Below, one piece after another: positions 17,278-25,362 of a DNA stretch of 64,000 nucleotides. Source of the stretch: Puniceibacterium confluentis. Its GTDB lineage: Bacteria > Pseudomonadota > Alphaproteobacteria > Rhodobacterales > Rhodobacteraceae. The notes under the pieces were generated by a model. The model was not told the origin of the DNA, searched no databases, and worked only from the letters and a program-made list of their open reading frames with translations. The stretch covers positions 93,066 through 157,065 of the forward strand of contig NZ_VOJI01000012.1 of NCBI RefSeq assembly GCF_007923445.1, read 5' to 3'. The position numbers were made by a program, and so were the translations under genes. How positions within the stretch are numbered: position 1 is the stretch's first letter; every line of letters begins with the position of its first letter.

Positions 17278-18548
17278 GCGGCACGCTCTTCATCCAGACC
17301 GTCGAGAACATGCCGCAACAGCGCACCGTAATCGCTGCCCGAGGGGCAGCGCCAGCTCAGCAGCGCCAGGTCCTCCTCAAGCAGTTCCAGACCGCCAAGC
17401 CGCTCGGTGGTTTCGACGTCTCCGACCGCAAGTGCGCGCATCAGGGGTGTCGGCAGAAGGTCGAGCGGGAAGACCCGTTCGAAACCCTCTGACGGCAGTG
17501 TCGCGCCAATTGCGGCACGTGGCAGCCTGGCCAGGAGCCCCCAGAGCAGTGCGCGCGCTGGCACTGCCTCCTCGCGCTTCTTCAGGACCGTCACCTGCAG
17601 GTCTTGGCGCCCAAGAAATCGCGCCTCGCGGCCCGACAGGATCGAACCCGAAATCAGCCTGGTCGCGGAGGTGTCCTTGTCCGAACGCTTCTCTCCCAAA
17701 AGATCGCGCAGGTCTGATCCAAGCGGCGCGCGAACCAATGCTGGTTCGCTGACGCCCGGTCCGGCCACGGACAGCGTCCGCTCCGCGGTGATCCGACCGA
17801 CGGCCAGCAGGTCACCGATCGCGGCAACGTCCTGATAGCCGATCTGCCAGACCGATCTTTGGCTCGAGACCGGCCAGAGGTGATGAATATGGGTGCCCGC
17901 AAGCCCCGCGGGATGCGGCCCGGAAAACCGCGCGACGCGCAACCTTTCGCCGGGTTCCGCCAGCGGCGGTCCAGGGGCCTGACAAATGAAGACCGGCCCA
18001 TCGGTCAGTCGCTGCAATACCTCCGCGCCGCGCCGGAAACTGTCCAGCTTCGGTGCAAGAACAACTGCCGGAACGGGCGCAAGCGGATTGGTGTCGGTGG
18101 CGGTCACGAAAATCGCCGACGGGCGGTCCGCAGGAGCCGGGACGCGACCGAACGGGCGGCTGCGAAAGGCAACCCAGGCGCCGCTTCGCAGCAGCAAAGC
18201 GCGCAGCGCAGCATCATCTGTCCGCGCCGGTTCCACCGAAAACTGGCTTTCCTCGTCGCCTTCCGTCGCAATTTCGATACCTTCGATCCGTCGACGCGCG
18301 CCATGGCGGGTCTGACTGATCCGACCCGCCGCGCCGGCGACAAAGGCAATGTCAGGATGAAGCCGATCTACGCACAGGACCTGGCCACGGCGGACCAGAT
18401 CACCCTCCCCGACCCGCAGATCAAAGCTCACCCCCGGAAAATCCCGCGCCACCAGTCCGACCGAGCGCACGGCGCGCAAAACGACAGGCGTGCTGGCGGG
18501 AGCCAGACCCAGGTCGATGTCGCGCCCCTTGCGAAACCTGAACTCCAC
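17274..18548 (-). CDS. nqrA: Na+-NQR subunit A
   Basis: A 424-aa cytoplasmic subunit, slightly shorter than the usual 445. Recognisable are the N-terminal barrel-sandwich (FRKGRDIDLGLAP), VWQIGYQDVAAIGDLLAVGRI, GPGVSEPALVRAPLGSDL and the C-terminal RLISGSILSGREARFLGR. In known complexes NqrA contributes to quinone binding. It starts with GTG, 14 bases after the cytochrome gene. Confidence 0.9.
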   Translation of the reverse strand: MEFRFRKGRDIDLGLAPASTPVVLRAVRSVGLVARDFPGVSFDLRVGEGDLVRRGQVLCVDRLHPDIAFVAGAAGRISQTRHGARRRIEGIEIATEGDEESQFSVEPARTDDAALRALLLRSGAWVAFRSRPFGRVPAPADRPSAIFVTATDTNPLAPVPAVVLAPKLDSFRRGAEVLQRLTDGPVFICQAPGPPLAEPGERLRVARFSGPHPAGLAGTHIHHLWPVSSQRSVWQIGYQDVAAIGDLLAVGRITAERTLSVAGPGVSEPALVRAPLGSDLRDLLGEKRSDKDTSATRLISGSILSGREARFLGRQDLQVTVLKKREEAVPARALLWGLLARLPRAAIGATLPSEGFERVFPLDLLPTPLMRALAVGDVETTERLGGLELLEEDLALLSWRCPSGSDYGALLRHVLDGLDEERAA

Positions 18549-18562
18549 GGAACCCGTTCCCC

Positions 18563-19645
18563 CTATGGCCGCGCCAGCCCGGTCACGTCCACCGAAGAGA
18601 CCTTGGCAAGGTCTGACAGGCTGTCGATCAGCAACTGAACTGTGTAGTGCGGGTTGTGCGCAAAGGCCCCAGGGTCCTTGCTGGCGAATTGATAATTGTA
18701 CGCGGCGCGCAACAGGCGCGGCGTCCAGCTCTGATACCGGTTGGGAAAGGCCGCCTCACCTTCATCGACCGCGCCGTTGGCGTTGAGATCGTTGAAGAAA
18801 TACGGATAGGCCGCGTCCGAATAGACGATGGCGCCGCCGCCGACCTCGGTTGCATAGGTCATGATCGCGGCGCTCAGCCGGGCACGGAGCTCGTCGATGA
18901 CGACCGCAATCCCGGCGCTGGCGTCGCCGGTCCCAAGGATGTCGAGCGGTGTTGTCCGGATGGCACGGAAATCCGTCACGCCGGAGTGGCAGCCTGTGCA
19001 GCTTTCCAGCACGACCTTTGTCTCATGCGCCCCATGGCAGCTGACACAAGTGCCGAAGTCCTGGACATGCCCAAAGGCACCGGCGTAGCTTTGGCCGACG
19101 TATTCGTATCCGCCCCTTGCCACCCCGCCAAGTTGCGTCGCGGCCGCCGCCGCGTAGTGGATGTTGATGAAGGCGATCCCGGCGGAAACCTGATCATCGG
19201 CGAGCCCCCCGAGCGCCGCTCCGACAGTCTCGGCAGAGGTTCGACCCTGATGGCAGACGGTGCAGATCGCCGATCCGTCAGACATGTTGACGACCTGGCC
19301 GCTGGGAAAGATCACGTCCCGCAGGCTTTCGGCCCCCGGATTATGGCAGGCTGCGCATTCCACCGTGGTGCCGATTGGTTCCGGGTGATCAATCACCCCC
19401 GCCGAGGCCGGAGAGCTTGCCAAATAGTCCAGGATGCCGGTCGTCGAATGGCAAACTGCGCACTCCCCCGGGATCTCACCCTCGGCATCCCAATGTCGGA
19501 ACGCCTCTGCCTCAGAATTTGCGTGCGGCGAGGAATTCCACGCCTCCGTGATTTCATCGGGGGTTGGCTTTGTCTGTGCCAGCGCTGCTCCGATAACCAG
19601 CAGCGACACGGCAGAGCCAACCCAGACATGGATGCTTCGTTGCAT
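18563..19645 (-). CDS. Periplasmic pentaheme cytochrome c, first gene of the nqr operon
   Basis: A 360-aa secreted protein (signal peptide MQRSIHVWVGSAVSLLVIGA then ALAQ) with five CxxCH heme motifs: CAVCH, CAACH, CTVCH, CVSCH and CTGCH, all in residues 55-220. The C-terminal 130 residues are heme-free and helical. It would be a soluble or loosely attached periplasmic electron carrier. Its gene lies 14 bases before nqrA with no terminator between, so it is co-transcribed. Pairing with Nqr is not part of the textbook complex. I do not recognise a named family; it recalls multiheme cytochromes of the decaheme/NapC-NrfH-partner kind only in having CxxCH motifs. Confidence 0.88.
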   Translation of the reverse strand: MQRSIHVWVGSAVSLLVIGAALAQTKPTPDEITEAWNSSPHANSEAEAFRHWDAEGEIPGECAVCHSTTGILDYLASSPASAGVIDHPEPIGTTVECAACHNPGAESLRDVIFPSGQVVNMSDGSAICTVCHQGRTSAETVGAALGGLADDQVSAGIAFINIHYAAAAATQLGGVARGGYEYVGQSYAGAFGHVQDFGTCVSCHGAHETKVVLESCTGCHSGVTDFRAIRTTPLDILGTGDASAGIAVVIDELRARLSAAIMTYATEVGGGAIVYSDAAYPYFFNDLNANGAVDEGEAAFPNRYQSWTPRLLRAAYNYQFASKDPGAFAHNPHYTVQLLIDSLSDLAKVSSVDVTGLARP

Positions 19646-20033
19646 CAGACCAACCTCCGCGCGAACACAAGTTTCTCATTATCAATATGCGCCTCGGAGT
19701 GATGTTGGTGTTGATCCAGGTCAACTCGTGACCAGCCCATGGCGCGGCATCAACAAGAGAAGGGTCGACCGCAGGTCCATCCCCTCCGCCATTATCTCCA
19801 GGAAAAGCATTCTCGCGATCTGGCTGCGGCCGGATCTTGCATCGCTTTCGAAGGTCATACGGGTGTGGCTGGGCACCGGCCCGGACGCTTTGAGACCAGG
19901 AAGCCGTCGCTCAGGGCTGATAATCTCCGGACCTCCTGACTGCGCCGATTTGGTGAATAGCTTGCCAGGGTTTTAAAGTCGCGGTTTCCCGTGGACCCTT
20001 AGTCAACACTGCGATGCGAGTGGCATTCAGTAG
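19646..20033. other. Upstream region of the cytochrome-nqr operon, no gene
   Basis: About 390 bases. The promoter of the operon must lie in the AT-richer part directly before 19645 (around 19660-19720). The rest shows no recognisable gene or RNA and borders a gene remnant. Confidence 0.4.
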
Positions 20034-20290
20034 AGGGAACCCATATCGGACGTTCAAAATATTCGGTCCCTGGCCGCCCTCGACAAGCTTCAGGCGCTGC
20101 GCGACCGGTTGGGCAAACCGCTGATCGTCCGCTCCGCCTGTCGCAGACCCGAGCATGACCGAGCCGTCGGTGGAGCGACGCGGTCCAAGCACCTCGACGG
20201 CACCGCCTTCGACATCGCCATGACGAACCACGGCCCGGTGGCCGTCGAGGCGGCGGCACGAGCAGTGGGCATGCTTGGCTTTGTCCTGAC
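20034..20290 (+). pseudogene. Internal fragment of an M15-type peptidase (phage endolysin-like)
   Basis: The frame after a stop at 20031 reads ALDKLQALRDRLGKPLIVRS then ACRRPEHDRAVGGATRSKHLDGTAFDIAM...AARAVGMLGF. SKHLDGTAFDI carries the zinc ligands His and Asp of M15 peptidases. Both the N-terminus and the C-terminal His-x-His are missing; the right end abuts the stop of the LysR gene. It is a leftover of a prophage or mobile element. Confidence 0.75.
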
Positions 20291-21150
20291 TAAAGGGAGG
20301 CCCAGAATGCCTCGGCTGCCGGACCCAAGTGGCGATCTTCTGACCGGATCTTGCGCAATTGGCGTTGGCTCGTTGGATCCTGCGGCATGACAAAGGCCAA
20401 TTCGTCGGGCTGGTGTTGAATGGCGCTGCGCGGCAGGATCGTGGCTCCGAGACCGGCGCGCACGAAGGACAGCAGCGCGGTCGTGTTGCGGGCCTCGAGA
20501 TTGCACGCCTCCAGCAGTCGTTGCACGCTGGAATGGTCCACCAGATGGCAGAGTGGGTTTGCAATGATCGGTTCCCGCTCGAGCAAGGTCCACGAAACCG
20601 TTCTTTTTGCTGCCGCTGCAAGCGAGATCGGGCCATCCTTCCGACAGACAATGCCGAGGTCGTCCTGCAGGATGACATTGCCGTCTGCAGGGTCGCCGGT
20701 CGCTGCGGACAGGATGCCGATGTCGGCGGCGTCGAGCTTGACCCGTCGGCGTACGGCCGCACTGTCCACGTCGCTGATTTCAAGCCTTACGTCCGGTCGG
20801 ATGCGGCGGAACGCGGCGATGACCCCCGGCAAGACCGTGACGGTCGCCGACGGCACCGCGGCGATGCGGACGGTGCCCGCTGTCGAGATCGCGTGCCGTC
20901 CGATTGCCTCGACGCTGCGCGTGAAAGCGTCCGTGACGCGGCTGCTTTCCTCCAGCACGAGCTGGCCCAGCGCCGTGAGCCGGTTCTTTCGATCGGTTTC
21001 GAACAAGGGTGCACCGATGTGGTCCTCCAGTTGCGCGAGCGTCATCGACACGGCCGAAGGCGTGCGGGCAAGGAGGGACGCCGCCGCCGTGAGCGATCCT
21101 TGCTCGGCGACGATCCGAAAGGTGCGCAACATCTCCAGTTTGATCGCCAT
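20290..21150 (-). CDS. LysR-family regulator divergent from the ALDH/BCCT cassette
   Basis: A 286-aa LysR protein: HTH at residues 5-60 (LRTFRIVAEQGSLTAAASLLARTPSAVSMTLAQLEDHIGAPLFETDRK) and an effector-binding domain (ISTAGTVRIAAVPSATVTVLPGVIAAFRRIRPDVRLEISD). It is transcribed away from the aldehyde dehydrogenase gene across a 93-base gap carrying inverted repeats, the normal arrangement for a LysR regulator and its target. It therefore probably senses the substrate of that pathway. The 3' end is close to a foreign gene remnant but the length is normal. Confidence 0.9.
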   Translation of the reverse strand: MAIKLEMLRTFRIVAEQGSLTAAASLLARTPSAVSMTLAQLEDHIGAPLFETDRKNRLTALGQLVLEESSRVTDAFTRSVEAIGRHAISTAGTVRIAAVPSATVTVLPGVIAAFRRIRPDVRLEISDVDSAAVRRRVKLDAADIGILSAATGDPADGNVILQDDLGIVCRKDGPISLAAAAKRTVSWTLLEREPIIANPLCHLVDHSSVQRLLEACNLEARNTTALLSFVRAGLGATILPRSAIQHQPDELAFVMPQDPTSQRQLRKIRSEDRHLGPAAEAFWASL

Positions 21151-21160
21151 TTCAATTTTC

Positions 21161-21176
21161 CTGAAATTACCTTCAG
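21161..21176. promoter_or_regulatory. Inverted repeat, probable LysR operator
   Basis: CTGAAATTACCTTCAG: CTGAA and TTCAG pair across six bases. A second near-match (TTTCA...TGAAA) overlaps the left flank, and CTGAA recurs at 21194. It lies between the divergent LysR and aldehyde dehydrogenase genes. Confidence 0.45.
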
Positions 21177-21243
21177 ATATTCAAGATTGCCTGAAATGCC
21201 TCGCCTCGTCTAGGACGGATGTCAAGCAAGACGAGGATGAGCT

Positions 21244-22689
21244 ATGCAGACCGGACTCTATATCGATGGCCGCTGGGAAACCGGCGCAGGCGAGATCGAA
21301 AACCGTAACCCTTCGGATCTGTCGGATCTGATCGGCACCTATGCTCAGGCCGGCGCGGACCAGCTGGACGCCGCGCTCGCCGCCGCGCGCAAGGCGCAAA
21401 AGGCATGGTGGGCCGCAGGCATTCAGAAGCGCCACGATGTGCTGATGGCTATCGGCACCGAGTTGATGGCACGGGCCGAGGAAATCGGACGGATCGTGGC
21501 GCGCGAGGAAGGCAAGCCGCTGGCCGAAGGCAAAGGCGAGGTTTACCGCGCCGGGCAGTTCTTTACCTATTACGCCGCTGAATGCCTGCGCAATCAGGGC
21601 GAACTGGCCGAAAGCGTCCGTCCCGGAGTGGAGATCGACGTGCGCCGCGAGCCGGTGGGCGTGGTGGCGATCATCAGCCCCTGGAACTTTCCCGTGGCGA
21701 CTCCTGCATGGAAGATCGCGCCCGCACTCGCCTTCGGCAATGCGGTGGTCTGGAAACCCGCCAACCTGACCCCGGCCAGCGCGGTTGCCCTGACCGAGAT
21801 CATCGCCAGGCAGGATATTCCGGCGGGCCTCTTCAACCTCGTCGCCGGTCCGGGCCGCGATGTCGGCCAGCGTCTGGTGGAGAGCCGCGACGTGGCGGCG
21901 ATCAGCTTTACCGGCTCCGTCCCCGTGGGCCGCGGCATTGCCGCCTCGGCGATTCAGAACATGACCAAGCTGCAGATGGAGATGGGGTCGAAAAACCCCA
22001 TGGTCATCATGGACGACGCCGATCTCGATCTGGCGGTTGCCTGCGCCTCGGGTGCCGCCTTCGGGGCGACGGGCCAGAAATGCACCGCGGCCTCGCGGCT
22101 GATCGTGCACGAAGCGATCCACGATGCCTTTGTCGAAAAGCTGGTGAAGGCGGCCGAGGCGCTGAAGGTCGGTCACGCGCTGGACGCGGGCACCCAACTC
22201 GGCCCCGTCGTCAGCCAGGCGCAGCTGACGCAGAACCTTGAATACATCGAGATCGGCAAGCGTGACGGTGCCGAACTGCTGACCGGCGGCACGCGGCTGG
22301 AGCGCGCGACCGAGGGCTACTATATGGCCCCGGCGGTCTTTGCGGGCACGCGCAACGACATGCGCGTCAATCGCGAAGAGATGTTCGCCCCGATCACCTG
22401 CGTGATCAAGGCCGGCGGCTACGACGAGGCGCTGGCCATCGCCAATGATACCGATTTCGGCCTGACAGCCGGGATCATGACCCGCAGCCTCGCCCGTGCC
22501 AGCCATTTTCGTGCCAACATGCGCGCCGGGTGCGTGATGGTGAACCTGCCGACGGCGGGTACCGATTATCATGTCCCCTTCGGCGGACGCGGAGCGTCGT
22601 CCTACGGTCCGCGCGAACAGGGCACCTATGCCGCCGAGTTCTACACCACCGTGAAGACCGCCTATGTCGCGGCAGGCGAGCCGGCATGA
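21244..22689 (+). CDS. NAD(P)-dependent aldehyde dehydrogenase
   Basis: A 481-aa ALDH. Visible are the cofactor and oxyanion segment ISPWNFPVATPAWKIAPALAFGNAVVWKPAN, the FTGSVPVGRGIA turn, the general base Glu in LQMEMGSKNP and catalytic Cys in GQKCTAASR. The sequence pattern is of the semialdehyde/2,5-dioxovalerate-like dehydrogenases rather than CoA-acylating ones. It is the first gene of a cassette with a hydrolase-like M19 protein and a BCCT carrier. The substrate is therefore likely an aldehyde from breakdown of a betaine-like compound. The stop overlaps the next start (ATGA). Confidence 0.92.
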   Translation: MQTGLYIDGRWETGAGEIENRNPSDLSDLIGTYAQAGADQLDAALAAARKAQKAWWAAGIQKRHDVLMAIGTELMARAEEIGRIVAREEGKPLAEGKGEVYRAGQFFTYYAAECLRNQGELAESVRPGVEIDVRREPVGVVAIISPWNFPVATPAWKIAPALAFGNAVVWKPANLTPASAVALTEIIARQDIPAGLFNLVAGPGRDVGQRLVESRDVAAISFTGSVPVGRGIAASAIQNMTKLQMEMGSKNPMVIMDDADLDLAVACASGAAFGATGQKCTAASRLIVHEAIHDAFVEKLVKAAEALKVGHALDAGTQLGPVVSQAQLTQNLEYIEIGKRDGAELLTGGTRLERATEGYYMAPAVFAGTRNDMRVNREEMFAPITCVIKAGGYDEALAIANDTDFGLTAGIMTRSLARASHFRANMRAGCVMVNLPTAGTDYHVPFGGRGASSYGPREQGTYAAEFYTTVKTAYVAAGEPA

Positions 22690-23699
22690 GCGCGCTGATC
22701 GACGGGCTGCAATACGCCAACTGGTCGGAGAAGATCTTCCGCCAGATGCGCGCGGGCGGCGTGGACGCGGTGCATGTCACCATCACCTATCACGAGACCT
22801 TCCGCGAAACCGTGCTGCAGATCGAACGCTGGAACCGTTGGTTCGAGCAGTATTCCGACCTGATCTTCCAGGGCCGCACCGCCGCGGACGTGACGCTGGC
22901 GCAAGAGACGGGTCGCACCGCGATCTTTTTCGGCTCGCAGAACCCGTCCTGCATGGAGGACGACATCGGCCTGGTCGAGATCCTGCACACGCTGGGCCTG
23001 CGCTTCATGCAGCTGACCTACAACAACCAGTCGCTTCTGGCCTCGGGCTGCTACGAGGACAAAGACACCGGCCTGACACGCATGGGTCGCGAGGTGGTGA
23101 CCGAGATGAACCGGGTGGGCCTGGTGGTCGACATGAGCCATTCCGGCGAGCGTTCGACGCTGGAGGCGATCGAGCATTCGACCCGCCCCATCGCGATCAC
23201 CCACGCCAACCCGGCCAGCTGGCACGCGGCACGGCGCAACAAGTCCGACACCGTGCTGAAGGCTTTGGGCGAGAGCGGCGGGATGCTGGGCTTTTCGGTC
23301 TATCCGCATCACCTGAAGGGCGGCAGCGCCTGCAGGCTGCAGGACTTCTGCGACATGATCGTGCGGACCGCTGACCTGATGGGGCCGTCCCATGTCGGGA
23401 TCGGCACCGACCTCTGCCAGGACCAGCCCGACAGCATCGTGGAATGGATGCGCGTCGGCCGCTGGACCAAGCGGATCGATTTTGGCGAGGGCAGCGCCGC
23501 GGCGCCCGGGTTTCCGGACATGCCTGGATGGTTCGCCGACAACCGCGATTTCGGGACCATCCGGGCCGGCCTGCGCGCCGCCGGGATGAGCGATGCGAAC
23601 ACGGACGCAGTCATGGGAGGAAACTGGCTGCGGTTTTTCGAGACAAGTTTCGGCGCGGTTCGCGGGACCGACGAGATCGGCGCACGCGCTGCCGAATGA
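22686..23699 (+). CDS. M19 (membrane dipeptidase)-family protein with altered metal site
   Basis: A 337-aa TIM-barrel protein of the renal dipeptidase family. The second-half ligands are kept: His in VVDMSHSGERS, His in AITHANPASW and Asp in GIGTDL. The first-half pattern differs: the usual D-G-H-x-D is DGLQYANW here, and the bridging Glu region reads FFGSQNPS. At least three zinc ligands appear replaced, so simple dipeptide cleavage is doubtful. Start MSALID is set by the ATGA overlap with the ALDH stop. A GC hairpin follows before the BCCT gene. Confidence 0.88.
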   Translation: MSALIDGLQYANWSEKIFRQMRAGGVDAVHVTITYHETFRETVLQIERWNRWFEQYSDLIFQGRTAADVTLAQETGRTAIFFGSQNPSCMEDDIGLVEILHTLGLRFMQLTYNNQSLLASGCYEDKDTGLTRMGREVVTEMNRVGLVVDMSHSGERSTLEAIEHSTRPIAITHANPASWHAARRNKSDTVLKALGESGGMLGFSVYPHHLKGGSACRLQDFCDMIVRTADLMGPSHVGIGTDLCQDQPDSIVEWMRVGRWTKRIDFGEGSAAAPGFPDMPGWFADNRDFGTIRAGLRAAGMSDANTDAVMGGNWLRFFETSFGAVRGTDEIGARAAE

Positions 23700-23744
23700 C
23701 CTGCCCCGCGGTGGGCGGGGATTTCGTTTCTGGGAGGAAAATCA

Positions 23745-25295
23745 ATGACTGACACAACTGAAACCGGCAGGTTATCTGCCGGCCTTGGGCGGGTGGACAA
23801 GCCCCTGTTCGCCATCACGGGAGGCTTCATCGCGCTGTTCTGCGCGCTGGCGCTCTTCGACATCGACCTGCTGTCACGTATGGTCGACTGGGGCTTCAAC
23901 ATCTCGGCCAAGTACTTCGGCCTCTACTGGCAGGTGCTGCTGCTGGCCACCTTCGTGATCGGGCTGGTGCTTTGCGTCCTGCCCGGCGCCGGGACCCGCA
24001 TGGGCAACCTCGCCACACCGGAATTCACGATGTTCCAGTGGGGCTCGATGATCATGTGCACGCTTCTGGCGGGCGGCGGCGTCTTCTGGGCCGCCGGCGA
24101 GCCGATCGCGCATTACCTCTCGACCCCGCCGCTGTTTGGCGATCTGAGCGCCGACCCGCAGGCGCAGGCCCATGCCGCGCTGGCGCAGAGCTTCCTGCAC
24201 TGGGGCTTTCTGGCCTGGGCCATCCTCGGCTCGCTGACCACGGTGATGCTGATGCATTACCACTATGACAAGGGCCTGCCGCTGGCACCACGCACGCTGC
24301 TCTATCCGGTGTTCGGCGACCGGGCGATCCATGGCCCCATCGGGCTGATCGCGGATGCCTCGTGCATCATCGCGGTGGTCGCGGGCACCGTTGGCCCGAT
24401 CGGCTTCCTGGGCCTGCAGATGTCCTATGGCCTCAACGCGCTCTTCGGCATCCCCGACACCTTCGCCACACAGACCGTGGTGATCCTCGCGCTGGCGAGC
24501 CTCTACACCGTCTCGGCCATTTCCGGTCTGTCCAAGGGCATCCAGATGCTGTCCAAGATCAACGTGATCCTGGCCTTCGTGCTGCTGGCCTTCATGCTCG
24601 TCGCCGGTCCGACCTTCTTCATCTTCGACGGCTTTGCCGGTGGCATGGGCCTCTACCTGTCGAACTTCTTCGACATGGCGCTTTACCGTGGCGAGTCGGG
24701 CCTCTTCGGCGAGCCGGGCTGGCTGGGCTGGTGGACCGTGTTCTTCTGGGGCTGGTTCATGGGCTACGGGCCGCTGATGGCGATCTTCATCGCACGCGTC
24801 AGCCGGGGCCGTTCGATCCGCTCGATCATCCTGATGCTGTCGATCGTGGCGCCCATCGTGACCAACTTCTGGTTCACCATCATCGGCGGCACCGGCATCG
24901 CGCTGGAACAGATGACCCCCGGCGTGATCTCGGGTCCCTTCGAAGGCTTCAACCTGCCGGCCGGATTGCTGGCTACCACTCAGGCGCTGCCGATGGGCTT
25001 CCTGCTGTCACTGCTGTTCCTGGTGCTGACGATGATCTTCGTGGCCACCACCAGCGACTCGATGAGCTATGTCATCGCGACCTCCATGTCCGACGACAAC
25101 CCCTCGCCCGCGCTGCGCGCCTTCTGGGGGCTGGCAATGGGCGTCATGGCGCTGATCCTGATCTCGACCGGATCGGGAGGGATCGGCAAGCTCCAAAGCT
25201 TCATTGTGGTCACTGCCGTGCCGGTTTCTCTGGTATTGCTGCCCTCGCTTTGGGACGCTCTGCGCATCACCTTGATGCTGGGCAAGAAGGCCTGA
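23745..25295 (+). CDS. BCCT-family (betaine/carnitine/choline) transporter
   Basis: A 516-aa carrier with about 12 membrane helices. The BCCT signature is visible at WWTVFFWGWFMGYGPLMAIFIARVSRGRSIRSI, and TTSDSMSYVIA is typical of the helix 9-10 region. BCCT proteins take up quaternary-ammonium and related zwitterions with Na+ or H+ or by exchange. The cassette position suggests a nutrient role and not only osmoprotection. GGGAGGAAAATC precedes the ATG. Confidence 0.92.
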   Translation: MTDTTETGRLSAGLGRVDKPLFAITGGFIALFCALALFDIDLLSRMVDWGFNISAKYFGLYWQVLLLATFVIGLVLCVLPGAGTRMGNLATPEFTMFQWGSMIMCTLLAGGGVFWAAGEPIAHYLSTPPLFGDLSADPQAQAHAALAQSFLHWGFLAWAILGSLTTVMLMHYHYDKGLPLAPRTLLYPVFGDRAIHGPIGLIADASCIIAVVAGTVGPIGFLGLQMSYGLNALFGIPDTFATQTVVILALASLYTVSAISGLSKGIQMLSKINVILAFVLLAFMLVAGPTFFIFDGFAGGMGLYLSNFFDMALYRGESGLFGEPGWLGWWTVFFWGWFMGYGPLMAIFIARVSRGRSIRSIILMLSIVAPIVTNFWFTIIGGTGIALEQMTPGVISGPFEGFNLPAGLLATTQALPMGFLLSLLFLVLTMIFVATTSDSMSYVIATSMSDDNPSPALRAFWGLAMGVMALILISTGSGGIGKLQSFIVVTAVPVSLVLLPSLWDALRITLMLGKKA

Positions 25296-25362
25296 TCGCA
25301 TGTCAAATGGCGCGGGCGGAACGACACCGCCCGCGCCATGACACCAAGACCGCGAGGATACC

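Noticed and set aside
19911-20783. 290-codon minus-strand frame across the LysR gene
   Set aside because: Same strand but different frame from the LysR gene; Ser/Arg/Pro-rich shadow.
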